Notes: a model not told the origin generated them from the letters alone. Shown: positions 15,937-26,068, counted from the first letter of the stretch. The stretch is 64,000 bases of DNA from Sodaliphilus pleomorphus (GCF_009676955.1 NZ_CP045696.1:2375001-2439000); one strand, 5' to 3'. Numbers and translations are program-made.

Positions 15937-17871
15937 ATGCCTACATTGCAGTGGATAGGAAAGGAGAAGGTGGTGAGCCATCACCACGATGTGACTTTCC
16001 GTACATTGGAGCATCAATACGGCTTCAGAGTTGATGATCCCGACGACACATCGGAGACCTTCAGTGGCAACAAGATTATCCATGGAGATAACCTTGAGGC
16101 GCTGAAGGCGCTGCTGCCTGAATATGAGGGACGAGTGGATTGTGTCTATATCGATCCTCCTTACAACACTGGCAATGAGAAGTGGGTCTATAACGACAAT
16201 GTCAATGACCCGCAGATACGCCGTTGGCTCAACCAAGTGGCAGGAGCCGAAGGTGAGGACCTCTCGCGCCACGACAAGTGGCTCTGCATGATGTATCCAC
16301 GTCTGACGCTGTTGCGGCAGTTGCTTTCCAATAGTGGAGCCATATTCGTCAGCATCGGTGACGATGAATGTGCCCACCTGCGACTTATCATGGACGAGAT
16401 ATTCGGGCGGCAGTGCTTTGTAGGCGACGTGATTTGGCAAAAGACTTATTCTCCCCGTAATGACGCTAAGGGCATCCCTACTGAGGCTGAGCATCTGTTG
16501 GTCTATGGCAGACAAATAGGATGGCAACCCAACAAGTTGGAGCGAACGGAGGACATGGATAGCAAATATTCCAATCCAGACAACGATGCTTTGGCATGGA
16601 CAAGTTCAGATGCATTTGCTCCCAATGCCGCTACCCACCAAGGTATGGTGTATGCTATCCAGCATCCGTTTACAGGTAAAATGCTATATCCAACTCAAGG
16701 TAGATGCTGGGGCTATGAGCAACCTACCAATCTTAAAATTATGAATGAGTGGTGCGAATATGAGCTCCAAGATTTGCACGATGATGAGCGGAGGGCGGAG
16801 GTCTGCGGAATTCCTGCCAGTCAGGTGCGGCCGGGAGTGAAGGCCATCGTGCTGAAGCAATCGTTGGAGGAATCTCGCACTAAGGCGCAGGCCGTTTATG
16901 ACCGTGGACAGTGGCCACGCTTCTATTTCACTAAAGGCGGACAAGGAGGAATCCGTAGGAAGACTTATCTTGAAAACGTGGAAGGCAAACTGGTGACTAA
17001 TCTTTGGCCATACACCGAGGTTGGCCACACCGACGAGGCCAAAAAAGAGCTGAAGGAGTATTTCGGCGGTAAGTCGCCTTTCGATACACCAAAGCCAACG
17101 CGTCTGATAGAACGCATCTTACAGATAGCCACCAAGGAGGACAGTATCATCCTCGACGCCTTTGCCGGCAGTGGTACCACCATGCATGCAGCTCTTAGAC
17201 TGAACAAGCGCGACCACGGTATGCGCAAGACCATTCTTATTGAACTAATGGACTATGCCAAGAGCATCACTGCTGAGCGCGTGCGCAAGGTGATGGCAGG
17301 TTATGATTATCAAGGAGAGAAGAAGGAAACGCTCTATGCCAAGAAACTCTCCGTGTCAGCTTTAAAGAAAATGGATCGTTGGCTCGGAGAGGCCAACGAC
17401 GTGATGAAGATGCTGCAACCAAATTATGACAAGGTGAAGTTGCAATTTGCCGATAAAACGCTTTTGGTGGTTGGCAGTAAAACGTTCAATGGGCATCGCG
17501 ACGGTTTGGGCGGGCAGTTCGACTTTTATGAACTGGGTAAGCGCCTGTTCCTCGACGACGGCAACCTCAATGAAGATGTTGGCGAAGATAAAATCCGGCA
17601 ATACATTTATTACACCGAGACGCATGAGCCACTCACTCGCCAGCGCGACGCAGAATATCCCTATTTGCTCGACTTCAAGGATGGAACGGGCTACTTCTTC
17701 TATTATGAGAAAGGCCAGCAGACCTGTCTGTCGCTGGAGACCTTGGACGCTGTTATAAAGAAAGCCGACCGCTATGTAATCTATGCCGATACTTGCTCTC
17801 TGTCTCCCGAGATGTTGCAGCGACTGAACATCGTGTTCAAAAAGATACCAAGAGACATCAACCAATTCTAA
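15937..17871 (+). CDS. mod: Type III restriction-modification methyltransferase subunit (Mod)
   Basis: 644 residues, beta-class adenine-N6 methyltransferase. Catalytic motif IV DPPYNTGN (Asp73-Tyr76) comes before the AdoMet motif I DAFAGSGTT (~405), the order expected of beta-class Mod enzymes. The ~330 residues between them hold the target-recognition region, which decides the sequence methylated. Mod both modifies DNA alone and gives specificity to Res. The res gene starts 12 bp after the stop. Base composition is visibly more AT-rich than the flanking genes, a sign of transfer. I see no simple-sequence repeat in the gene that would make it phase-variable. Confidence 0.93.
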   Translation: MPTLQWIGKEKVVSHHHDVTFRTLEHQYGFRVDDPDDTSETFSGNKIIHGDNLEALKALLPEYEGRVDCVYIDPPYNTGNEKWVYNDNVNDPQIRRWLNQVAGAEGEDLSRHDKWLCMMYPRLTLLRQLLSNSGAIFVSIGDDECAHLRLIMDEIFGRQCFVGDVIWQKTYSPRNDAKGIPTEAEHLLVYGRQIGWQPNKLERTEDMDSKYSNPDNDALAWTSSDAFAPNAATHQGMVYAIQHPFTGKMLYPTQGRCWGYEQPTNLKIMNEWCEYELQDLHDDERRAEVCGIPASQVRPGVKAIVLKQSLEESRTKAQAVYDRGQWPRFYFTKGGQGGIRRKTYLENVEGKLVTNLWPYTEVGHTDEAKKELKEYFGGKSPFDTPKPTRLIERILQIATKEDSIILDAFAGSGTTMHAALRLNKRDHGMRKTILIELMDYAKSITAERVRKVMAGYDYQGEKKETLYAKKLSVSALKKMDRWLGEANDVMKMLQPNYDKVKLQFADKTLLVVGSKTFNGHRDGLGGQFDFYELGKRLFLDDGNLNEDVGEDKIRQYIYYTETHEPLTRQRDAEYPYLLDFKDGTGYFFYYEKGQQTCLSLETLDAVIKKADRYVIYADTCSLSPEMLQRLNIVFKKIPRDINQF

Positions 17872-17883
17872 CCACATCTGTCT

Positions 17884-20628
17884 ATGGAACTGAAAAGCTA
17901 TCAACAGCGCACTCTGCGCGACTTGGAAGATTATATCGACGTACTGAACAACTCGAGCAATCTGTCGTCGGCCTATTTCAGCTATTGGATGAATAAAGGC
18001 TTGGACCTCACTGCCGGAACCACAGGAGCTCTACAGCCATACATGAACACTGTTTCCGGTTCGCCTCGAGTCACGATGAAAGTACCCACGGCAGGCGGAA
18101 AGACGTTTATCGCCTGCAACGCCTTAGGCACAATCATGGGAAAGCTCAAGACTGATGTGGAGAATAAGGTGGTGGCCTGGTTTGTACCAAGCGACATTAT
18201 TTTGAAACAAACCTTGGAAAAGCTACAGGATACGAGTCATCCCTATCGTCAGCGCATCGATGCCTTATTCAGTCATAGGGTGAACGTCATTGACAAGACA
18301 GCGGCATTGGCTGGGCAAGGACTCCGTCCCAACGAGGTGCGAGACAACCTTACCATTCTTGTGCTCAGTGCAGCCTCATTCATCGAGAATATTCGGGTAA
18401 AAAAGAATACCTCCGATGAGATGAGTAAGCCTTTGGCCTATCGCGAGAATGGCAACTTCATAGAATATGCCGATAAAATAACTGATACAAGGATAGAAGG
18501 AGTAGCACCCACAGCACTGATTCAGGTGCTTGCTTATTTAAGGCCTGTTGTGATTGTCGATGAAAGTCACAACTTCCGAGCCGATCTGCGTGTGGAAATG
18601 TTGCGTAATCTCTCACCGCGTTTCATCTTGGAACTTACGGCAACACCACGCGACAATAGTAACGTTATCTCGTTTGTCGACGCCATGGAACTGAAGGTAG
18701 AAAATATGGTGAAACTACCAGTGATTGTGGAGAACCGTCATAGCACTGGCGACGTGATAGCTAGTGCCATCCGTCTTCGCTCCAACCTTGAGGAACATGC
18801 TATAAAGATGGAGCAAAACGGAGACCGCTATATCCGTCCCATTGTATTGTTTCAATCTCAGCCCCGAAATGACGATGATAGCGTGACGTTCGAGAAAATC
18901 AAGGCAAAACTCATTGAACTGAACATCCCTGAGGAACAGGTGAAAATCAAAACGGCTAACAAAGACGAACTGCATGGCGTTGACCTTATGTCACGTAGCT
19001 GCCCCGTGCGCTACATCATCACGGTGAATGCGTTGAAAGAAGGCTGGGACTGTCCCTTCGCCTACATTCTAGCCTCACTGGCCAACCGCACCAGCCCAGT
19101 GGATGTAGAGCAGGTGCTCGGTCGCATTCTACGCTTGCCTTACACTGAAAGCCATGAGGACAAACTTCTCAACTTGAGCTATGTCTTTACTAACAGTAAC
19201 GAGTTTCAAGACACAGTGACACGTATCATCCAGTCGCTGGAGCGTTGTGGTTATAGTCGAAAAGACTATCGAGAGATAACCGCCAGTAACATGACAGGTA
19301 ACGATGCAACTGACAATCAGGAACATAATCAAGAGAGTCTGGATTTGTTCTCTCAACCAGAAGTAGCCTATAATATTGAGACTGCTGACAATCAATCATA
19401 TAACAACGATACAAATGACGATTTTCTTGGGATAACAACCAACGAGGCTGAAGCCATCAAGCAATCAGTCAATGGAGGCAGTTCGGGTGTTGATGAAGAT
19501 ATCCAACGCTTAGAACAAGAAAGCCTGCGGCAAAGTGATGAGTTCGACAGGGAAACTGAAAAGAGCCTAGAAGAATCGTCTCATGACCCTTTATCATCAA
19601 TAGGAGGAGAAAATATGTACAGTGTTATTAATAGCGAATATTCCGACGTGGCTCATAAGATGATTTTACCTATGTTCGTCAAACATGTGGAAAAAACTAG
19701 TAGCCTTTTTGCTAATGAATTTAACGAAGTAAATGATAATTGGACACTTCTGGACAAGTGCATGCTGGACGAAGGTTTTCAACTTGAGCTTCAGGATGCC
19801 ACTATCAATTTTAATTTTAGCAATTCGGAAGATACATCTATTGATATTAAGAAAAGCGGCAAGGACGACTATGTGCCTGTGAGAAAGAAAAATAGCGAAC
19901 TACTCAGCAGTATCAGGAGAACTTTTGTAGATATGTCTGCTTCCACACAGAAAGAACAATTGGCACAAAGACTAGTCAAAGAGGTGGAGTCAAAACGAGA
20001 GCTTGACAGTATCTCTCATGGTGCACTCAAGAACTATGTGGAGAAAGTCATTAAGCCGTTTGACGAAGATCAAATAGTGTGCCTTTGGGACCATTTCTAT
20101 CAGGCTAAGGATAACATCGTTGATAAAATCAAAAATTTGCTTACCAATTACAGAGAGAAGGCTTTTAAAAATCAGATTGCCAAAGACAACATAGAATTGC
20201 AGCCTCGCTACACCTTTTTAGATAAAATCAGTTTTGCTAAACAGGAATTGATAGGTATTGACAAAGGTTTGTATGACAGAGAGGAAAAGGTAAACGGATT
20301 TGAGGAACGTGTCATTCAGACTGTGGCCGACCTTGACAGCGTGCTCTTCTGGCATCGCAATCCCGAAAGAGCAAAAGGGTTCTATATCAATGGCTTCATC
20401 AATCATTATCCTGATTTCATCGTCAAGATGCGGTCGGGCAAGACAGTGCTCATTGAGACGAAGGGTGATTTTCTTGACAATGATGAATCGCGAAGAAAAA
20501 GGGTTCTCGGTCAGGAGTGGGAACGTTTGGGTGGAAGAAATTACAGATACTTCATGGTTTTTGAAGACAAGAAGGTTGACGGTGCATGGACGTTGAACGA
20601 ATTGCTCGATGTGTTGAAGAATCTCTGA
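17884..20628 (+). CDS. res: Type III restriction enzyme Res subunit (helicase-nuclease)
   Basis: 914 residues. The superfamily-2 ATPase core has Walker A VPTAGGKTF (~67-75), the DEAD-box variant VDESHNF (~222), TATPRD, and motif VI QVLGRILRLP (~415). The C terminus carries the PD-(D/E)XK nuclease: YPDFIV with Asp ~843, then IETKGD with Glu ~857 and Lys ~859. All are intact, so an active system with Mod is expected to cut unmodified head-to-head sites. A weakly conserved, low-complexity acidic segment (~475-570) links the two parts. It is the last gene of the island. Confidence 0.93.
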   Translation: MELKSYQQRTLRDLEDYIDVLNNSSNLSSAYFSYWMNKGLDLTAGTTGALQPYMNTVSGSPRVTMKVPTAGGKTFIACNALGTIMGKLKTDVENKVVAWFVPSDIILKQTLEKLQDTSHPYRQRIDALFSHRVNVIDKTAALAGQGLRPNEVRDNLTILVLSAASFIENIRVKKNTSDEMSKPLAYRENGNFIEYADKITDTRIEGVAPTALIQVLAYLRPVVIVDESHNFRADLRVEMLRNLSPRFILELTATPRDNSNVISFVDAMELKVENMVKLPVIVENRHSTGDVIASAIRLRSNLEEHAIKMEQNGDRYIRPIVLFQSQPRNDDDSVTFEKIKAKLIELNIPEEQVKIKTANKDELHGVDLMSRSCPVRYIITVNALKEGWDCPFAYILASLANRTSPVDVEQVLGRILRLPYTESHEDKLLNLSYVFTNSNEFQDTVTRIIQSLERCGYSRKDYREITASNMTGNDATDNQEHNQESLDLFSQPEVAYNIETADNQSYNNDTNDDFLGITTNEAEAIKQSVNGGSSGVDEDIQRLEQESLRQSDEFDRETEKSLEESSHDPLSSIGGENMYSVINSEYSDVAHKMILPMFVKHVEKTSSLFANEFNEVNDNWTLLDKCMLDEGFQLELQDATINFNFSNSEDTSIDIKKSGKDDYVPVRKKNSELLSSIRRTFVDMSASTQKEQLAQRLVKEVESKRELDSISHGALKNYVEKVIKPFDEDQIVCLWDHFYQAKDNIVDKIKNLLTNYREKAFKNQIAKDNIELQPRYTFLDKISFAKQELIGIDKGLYDREEKVNGFEERVIQTVADLDSVLFWHRNPERAKGFYINGFINHYPDFIVKMRSGKTVLIETKGDFLDNDESRRKRVLGQEWERLGGRNYRYFMVFEDKKVDGAWTLNELLDVLKNL

Positions 20629-20857
20629 TGGTGATAAGCAAGAAGACCACTAAACGCCTCTTCTTTAAATGTTAGGTATCTTAAATATCCATAGAATTAC
20701 CCCAAAGGCTGAGTTCTTCAAACAAACTAATAATTTTGCATTGCACGTTGAACCTGCACAGGGTTTAAAAATATGAGACAGGCAATTATCTCCCGAGACT
20801 TGTATATAAAAAGGGAAAAGAGCTACAGGAAACTCTGTAACTCCTTTATTTTCCATT

Positions 20858-20880
20858 GTGAGCCCGCTAGGGCTTGAACC
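20858..20880 (-). other. 23-bp tRNA 3'-end fragment, probable integration scar
   Basis: Minus-strand GGTTCAAGCCCTAGCGGGCT plus CAC reads as the T-loop, the 3' half of the T-stem (CCTAG) and a CGGGCTC acceptor with discriminator A. The bases 5' of it (CACGG in place of CTAGG) do not complete a T-stem, so homology to a tRNA begins only here. Such stubs are left when integrases use tRNA 3' ends. It lies 230 bp past res. Confidence 0.5.
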
Positions 20881-20893
20881 GTGGGGCTCGAGG

Positions 20894-23005
20894 CTAGGAG
20901 GCTGTGGCCTTGCTGCCAGTGTTGAAATTTTTCTTGATGAGTCGCGCGAGCTTAGCGGGGGTGAGGTCGGGCGGATACTGGTCGAAGGGCAGCGCCGTGT
21001 GGCAACCACTGGCCCAGTCGCTGCAGCCATAGGCATTGTTGCCCTTCACCATGTGCCCCTTGCCGCACACGGGACACGCCACCTGCTCGAAGCGGGTGAT
21101 GCGCTTGGCCCGCGGCCGCTTGGGGGCGCTGGTTGCAGCTGTGCCGCTGCCGCCGGGAGTGCCGGGTGCAGGGCCGTCGCCCTGGTGGGTGTCGATAGCG
21201 CTGCCGCTGTTGTCGCTCAACACATTGAGCACGATTTGGCTCACCATGCTCTTGAGCGAGTCGATAAACTGCCGGGGCGGGTACTCGCCGCGCTCAATCT
21301 GCCGCAGTTTGGCCTCCCACACGCCTGTGAGCTTGGCACTCTTGAGCAGCTCCTCCTTGATGGTGTCGATGAGCTGACAGCCAGCCTGGGTGGCCACTAT
21401 CGACTTGCGCTGGTGGGCAATGTAGTGGCGCTTGAAGAGTGTCTCGATGATGGCGGCACGCGTCGACGGGCGTCCAATGCCGTTTTCTTTCATGGCCTCG
21501 CGCAGGTCGTCGTCGTCGACGGTCTTGCCGGCTGTCTCCATAGCACGCAGCAGCGTGCCCTCGGTGTAGAGCTTGGGAGGCTGTGTGCTCTTCTTGAGCA
21601 ACGAGGGCTCGTGGGGGCCGCTCTCGCCCACTGCCATGTCGGGCGGAATTGCGCCGTTGGTATCGCCGTCGGCCGCTTTTGCCTCGTCGCTTTGCGCGCT
21701 TGCCGCAGCACCGCCATACACTGCTCGCCAGCCAGGTTTGAGCACCTGCTTGCCGGTGGCTTTGAACCCGCAGTCGTTGACGGTGGCCATCACTGTGGTG
21801 GTGGCAAACTCGCAGTCGGGATAGAAAGCTGCAATGAAGCGCTTGGCGATGGTGTCGTACACCAGCTTCTCGTCGCGGCTCATGGGCACTGCAACGGGGT
21901 CGACGTTGGTGGGAATGATGGCATGGTGATCGGTGACCTTGGCGTTGTCAAATGTCTTTTTGCTCTTGCGCAGTTTGCTGGCCAGAACGGGCTGGGTGAG
22001 ACTGGCATAGGGCGACATGGCGCGCATCACTTCGGGCACCTTGGGATAGATGTCGTCGCTCAAGTAGGTGGTGTCGACACGCGGGTAGGTGGTCACTTTT
22101 TTCTCATAGAGCGACTGTATGAGCTGGAGGGTGGTGTCGGCGCCGAAGTTGAACTTCTTGTTGCACTCAACCTGCAGGCTCGTGAGGTCGAAGAGACGCG
22201 GCGGGGCCTCCTTGCCCTTTTTCTTCTCAATGCTCGTGACCGTGAGCGGGAACTCGGCAATGCGCTCCATCACCTGGCTGGCCTCGCCCTCGGTCTTGTA
22301 GCGCCCCTGGGTGGAGTTGAAGGTCACGCCGCGGTACAGGGTCTTGATTTCCCAGTAGTCCTCGGGCACAAAGTGCTCGATCTCGCGCTGGCGGGCCACC
22401 ACCAGAGCCAGGGTGGGTGTCTGCACACGCCCTATCGAGAGCACATTGCGGCCGTAGCCGCTGGCATACTTGAGGGTGTAGAGCCGGGTGGCATTGATGC
22501 CCAGCAGCCAGTCGCCTATGGCACGCGACAGCCCGGCATAGTACAGGTTGTCTTTTTCCTTGGCATCGAGCAGGTGATCGAAGCCCTCGCGCAGAGCCTG
22601 GTCGGTCATCGAGTTCACCCACAGTCGCTTCACCGGTATCGTGCAGCCCGCCAGCTGGTAGACCCAGCGTTGTATGAGTTCGCCCTCCTGGCCGGCATCG
22701 CCGCAGTTGATGAGCTCGTCGCTCTGCTTGATGAGGGCCTCGATGCAGCGAAATTGCCGCTGCACGCCGGCATCCTCCTTGAGCTTGATGCCAAAGCGCT
22801 GCGGAAACATGGGCAGGGCTTGCAGCGACCATCGCTTCCACATCTCGGTGTAGTCGGCCGGTTCCTTGAGCTCGCACAGGTGGCCCAGGGTCCAGGTCAC
22901 GCGGTAGCCGTTACCCTCGTAGTAGCCATCGTGGCGGTCGTTGGCCCCGAGTATGGCAGCAATGTCGCGTGCCACGCTGGGCTTCTCGGCCACGCATAGT
23001 TTCAT
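20894..23005 (-). CDS. topB: DNA topoisomerase III, type IA
   Basis: 703 residues from MKLCVAEKPSVARDI. The Toprim domain (1-~150) has the acidic motif DAGQEGE, and the active-site Tyr307 lies in TTYPRV. The central domains hold SIGRVQTPTL and DHHAIIPT. The C terminus has a linker rich in Gly/Pro/Ser and a Cys4 zinc ribbon (CPVCGKG, then CSDW and GCH). It relaxes and decatenates DNA. Start at 23005 is preferred, 8 bp after the mazG stop. A Met 4 codons upstream (23017) would overlap mazG. Full-length chromosomal TopB, although related forms occur on mobile elements. Confidence 0.92.
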   Translation of the reverse strand: MKLCVAEKPSVARDIAAILGANDRHDGYYEGNGYRVTWTLGHLCELKEPADYTEMWKRWSLQALPMFPQRFGIKLKEDAGVQRQFRCIEALIKQSDELINCGDAGQEGELIQRWVYQLAGCTIPVKRLWVNSMTDQALREGFDHLLDAKEKDNLYYAGLSRAIGDWLLGINATRLYTLKYASGYGRNVLSIGRVQTPTLALVVARQREIEHFVPEDYWEIKTLYRGVTFNSTQGRYKTEGEASQVMERIAEFPLTVTSIEKKKGKEAPPRLFDLTSLQVECNKKFNFGADTTLQLIQSLYEKKVTTYPRVDTTYLSDDIYPKVPEVMRAMSPYASLTQPVLASKLRKSKKTFDNAKVTDHHAIIPTNVDPVAVPMSRDEKLVYDTIAKRFIAAFYPDCEFATTTVMATVNDCGFKATGKQVLKPGWRAVYGGAAASAQSDEAKAADGDTNGAIPPDMAVGESGPHEPSLLKKSTQPPKLYTEGTLLRAMETAGKTVDDDDLREAMKENGIGRPSTRAAIIETLFKRHYIAHQRKSIVATQAGCQLIDTIKEELLKSAKLTGVWEAKLRQIERGEYPPRQFIDSLKSMVSQIVLNVLSDNSGSAIDTHQGDGPAPGTPGGSGTAATSAPKRPRAKRITRFEQVACPVCGKGHMVKGNNAYGCSDWASGCHTALPFDQYPPDLTPAKLARLIKKNFNTGSKATAS

Positions 23006-23013
23006 TGTCCCGT

Positions 23014-23811
23014 TCATTCGCCCAGGTGCATTTTTTTGGCTTCGTTCCACAAGGCGTCCATCTCGTCGAGGGTCATCTCGTTGAGGTTCTTGCCGCGCTT
23101 GTGTGCCTCTTGCTCGATGTGGTTGAAACGGGCGATAAACTTGAGGTTGGTTTTCTCGAGAGCTGTGTCGGGGCGCACGCCATAAAGGCGGGCGGCGTTG
23201 ACCACGGCAAAGAGCAGATCGCCAAATTCCTTCTCGCGGTCTACCTCGTGGCCTTGCTTGAACTCGGCCTCTACCTCGCGCTCCTCCTCACGCACCTTGT
23301 CCCACACCTCGTCGCGGTTGGGCCAGTCAAAGCCCACGTGGGCTGCCTTCTCCTGGATGCGCTCGGCCTTGATGAGCGACGGCAGGCTGCGGGGCACGCC
23401 GCCCAGCACGGTCTTGTTGCCGTTTTTCTCTTTCAGCTTGATGAGCTCCCAGTTGTCGCTCACCTCTTGAGCAGTGCGAGCCGTGGCCTGGCCGTAGATG
23501 TGCGGGTGCCGAAAGATGAGCTTCTCGCGCAGCGAGTTGCACACGTCGGCAATGTCATATTGCCCCTTCTCGTCGCCCATCTTGGCCAGCATCAGCACGT
23601 GCAGGAGCACATCGCCCAGCTCCTTGCGCACGTTTTGCCCGTCGCCGGCCACAATGGCCTCTGAGAGTTCCATCACTTCTTCGATGGTGTTGGGGCGCAG
23701 GCTCTCGGGTGTCTGTGCCGAGTCCCAGGGGCATTTTTGCCTCAGGGTGTCGATCACGTCGAGCAGCTCTCCCATTGCCTTCAATTTTTCTTCTTTGCTA
23801 TGATTTGGCAT
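23014..23811 (-). CDS. mazG: Nucleoside triphosphate pyrophosphohydrolase MazG
   Basis: 265 residues, an all-alpha NTP pyrophosphatase with two MazG domains. The N-terminal one has KCPWDSAQTPESL and the metal-binding EEVMELSEAI plus KELGDVLLHVLMLAKM. The C-terminal one has EEREVEAEF and KEFGDLLFAVVNAAR. It hydrolyses (d)NTPs to monophosphates, cleaning nucleotide pools or lowering ppGpp-linked stress. The gene lies 8 bp upstream of topB and is probably co-transcribed with it. Confidence 0.92.
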   Translation of the reverse strand: MPNHSKEEKLKAMGELLDVIDTLRQKCPWDSAQTPESLRPNTIEEVMELSEAIVAGDGQNVRKELGDVLLHVLMLAKMGDEKGQYDIADVCNSLREKLIFRHPHIYGQATARTAQEVSDNWELIKLKEKNGNKTVLGGVPRSLPSLIKAERIQEKAAHVGFDWPNRDEVWDKVREEEREVEAEFKQGHEVDREKEFGDLLFAVVNAARLYGVRPDTALEKTNLKFIARFNHIEQEAHKRGKNLNEMTLDEMDALWNEAKKMHLGE

Positions 23812-23899
23812 GTGTTATCTTTTGATCGATTGCGTTGCCATGCGATTTATCACCGCACGACAACGCAATTCCTGTGTCATGTTTACAATGTAGTTCTCC

Positions 23900-25951
23900 T
23901 CATTTCTTCCAGCCCTTGTCGAGGAAACGCTGGAAGGCCGGTATGTCCTCCTTGTAGGCAAACGGGCCCGAGAGCAGCTGCCCCTTGGTGTCGAGCACCA
24001 CATAATAGGGTTGTGAGTTGCTGTCGAACTTGTGGCGCTGCAGGTAGCTCCACTTGTCGCCCACGGTCTTGAGGGTCATCTGGCGGCCGTTGTCGTTCAC
24101 CACCATGGGCTTGTCGAGCGGCTTCTTGTCGTCGACCATGAGCTTGATGGTCACAAACTTGTCGGCAATGGTCTTCTTTATCTTGTCGTCGTCGAGCACT
24201 GCGCCCTCCATCTTGCGGCAATTCACACAGCCATAGCCCGAGAAGTCAACGAGCACGGGCTTGCCCAGCTTGGCAGCGGCGGCCATGCCGGCATCGTAGT
24301 CGTCATATTCTTCCTGCGTGCCGCCATAGAGGTTGAAGTCCTGGGTGTAGAGCGGTGGCACAAAGGCGCTGGTGGCCTTGAGCGGCGCTCCCCACAGGCC
24401 CGGCACAAGATAGGCGGTGAATGCCAGCGAGATGAGCCCGACGAAGAAGCGGGTCACCCCTATGCCCTGACGCGACTCGCCGTCGCTCTTGAAGCGCAGC
24501 AGGCCAAACAGGTACAGCGCCATCGCGCCGAAGATGGCTATCCACAGTGCCAAGAAGGTCTCGCGGTCGAGTACGTGCCAGCCGTAGGCCAGGTCGGCCA
24601 CCGAGAGAAACTTGAGCGACAGTGCCAGCTCGATGAAGCCCAGCACTACCTTCACGGTGTTGAGCCAGCCACCGCTCTTGGGCAGCTTCTTCAACACACT
24701 GGGAAACAGGGCAAACAGGGCGAAGGGTATGGCCAGGGCTATAGAGAATCCCGTCATGCCCACCACAGGGCCGAGCATGCTGCCCTGGCTGGCAGCCTCG
24801 ACCAGCAAGGTGCCTATGATGGGGCCTGTGCACGAAAACGACACGATGACCAGTGTGGCTGCCATGAAGAAGATGCTCAACAGGCCGGTCGTCTTCTCGG
24901 CCGTGGCATCCATCTTGTTGCTCCAGCTGTCGGGCAGGCGCAACTCAAAGGCTCCGAAAAACGAGATGGCAAACACTACCAGCAGCAGGAAAAAGATGAT
25001 GTTGCACACGGCATTGGTGGCAAGGGCATTGAGCGCACTGGCACCAAAGATGGCCGTGAACAGCACGCCCAGCAAGAGAAATATCACGATGATCGACAGG
25101 CCGTAGGTCACGGCATTGCTCACGCTCTTGGCCCGGCTGCCGCTCTGCTTCAAGAAGAAACTCACTGTCATGGGTATCATGGGCCACACGCACGGCGTGA
25201 GCAGGGCCAGCAAGCCGCCCAGGAAGCAGGCCCAAAAGATGTACCACAGCGAGCTGTCGCTGCCAGTGGTGGTGTCGCCCGCCGTGTCTGAACTGAATCG
25301 CACAGGTGCCCAAAGCTGCGCATCGGGGGTGGCTGCGGCCGCTGCTGCCTGGACAGCCGCTGCCGAGTCGCCCGCTGCCGGCATTGCAGCGCCGGCCGCT
25401 GCTGCCTGGGCAGCAATGGCCGTGTCGGCCCCCGTTGCTTCAGGCACTGGAGCAGCCGCCTGCACCTGGGCAGTGGCCTGGGCCGCATTGCCGGCAGGCG
25501 CCTTGCCGCTTACATAGATGGGCTCGTCGGTGGGTGCCGAGCAGGTCTCGTCGTTGCACGACATGTAGTGAACACTGCCCGATATGGTATATTCTGGAGC
25601 TGTAACCTCAAACTTCTGCCTGAACGACACCGTGCCAGTCCACCACGACAAGTCCATGTCGAAGGTGGCATCGTGCTGCGTCACCAGCGCCTTGCTGGGC
25701 TCGGGCTTGCCCACAAGCCGGGCACCCTTCACATCCCAGGTGAAGGTCGTGCGCTCGGGGCCGCCGTCGGGGATATTGGTGCCATACAGGTGCCAGCCTG
25801 GCTTGATACTGGCTGTGAGTGTGACCACGCCGTGCTTGGCATCGGTCATTTTCACGCTCTTGGTCCAGGTGACTGGAGTCACAATGCGTGCAAGTGCCAG
25901 TGTAGATGTCAAAACGACCAGTAACAGGGTCAACAGTAGCTTACGTTTCAT
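23900..25951 (-). CDS. DsbD-like thiol:disulfide reductase with an Ala-rich linker
   Basis: 683 residues. A signal peptide is followed by a periplasmic DsbD-alpha-like domain (to ~150) with Cys in YMSCNDETCSAP, a CcdA/DsbD-type membrane domain (~240-560, with CVWPMIPMTV and SFSCTGPIIG each holding one redox Cys), and a C-terminal thioredoxin domain with the CVNC site in GYGCVNCRKM. It carries electrons from cytoplasmic thioredoxin to periplasmic proteins. Between alpha and membrane domains sits a ~70-residue stretch made largely of Ala, Gln and Pro, which I do not know from typical DsbD. The start at 25951 (MKRKLL) follows MEN, and either Met could serve. Confidence 0.88.
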   Translation of the reverse strand: MKRKLLLTLLLVVLTSTLALARIVTPVTWTKSVKMTDAKHGVVTLTASIKPGWHLYGTNIPDGGPERTTFTWDVKGARLVGKPEPSKALVTQHDATFDMDLSWWTGTVSFRQKFEVTAPEYTISGSVHYMSCNDETCSAPTDEPIYVSGKAPAGNAAQATAQVQAAAPVPEATGADTAIAAQAAAAGAAMPAAGDSAAAVQAAAAAATPDAQLWAPVRFSSDTAGDTTTGSDSSLWYIFWACFLGGLLALLTPCVWPMIPMTVSFFLKQSGSRAKSVSNAVTYGLSIIVIFLLLGVLFTAIFGASALNALATNAVCNIIFFLLLVVFAISFFGAFELRLPDSWSNKMDATAEKTTGLLSIFFMAATLVIVSFSCTGPIIGTLLVEAASQGSMLGPVVGMTGFSIALAIPFALFALFPSVLKKLPKSGGWLNTVKVVLGFIELALSLKFLSVADLAYGWHVLDRETFLALWIAIFGAMALYLFGLLRFKSDGESRQGIGVTRFFVGLISLAFTAYLVPGLWGAPLKATSAFVPPLYTQDFNLYGGTQEEYDDYDAGMAAAAKLGKPVLVDFSGYGCVNCRKMEGAVLDDDKIKKTIADKFVTIKLMVDDKKPLDKPMVVNDNGRQMTLKTVGDKWSYLQRHKFDSNSQPYYVVLDTKGQLLSGPFAYKEDIPAFQRFLDKGWKK

Positions 25952-26033
25952 ATTTTCCATAAGAGTAAAGAAATTAGATTACAAGGCACAAAAATAGGGC
26001 AAAAAGCCGAAATTTCCTACCTACCTATTAAAG

Positions 26034-26065
26034 AAAAAACCACAGAGAGAGGATTCTCTCTGTGG
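26034..26065 (-). terminator. Terminator of tRNA-Val
   Basis: A perfect 11-bp stem (CCACAGAGAGA at 26040-26050 with TCTCTCTGTGG at 26055-26065) and a 4-nt loop, followed on the minus strand by six T. It starts 3 bp after the mature tRNA 3' end. Confidence 0.88.
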
Positions 26066-26068
26066 TCG

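Noticed and set aside
20894..23005. TopB as part of a conjugative element
   Set aside because: It is co-directional with mazG in a GC-rich core setting, and no conjugation genes are near.
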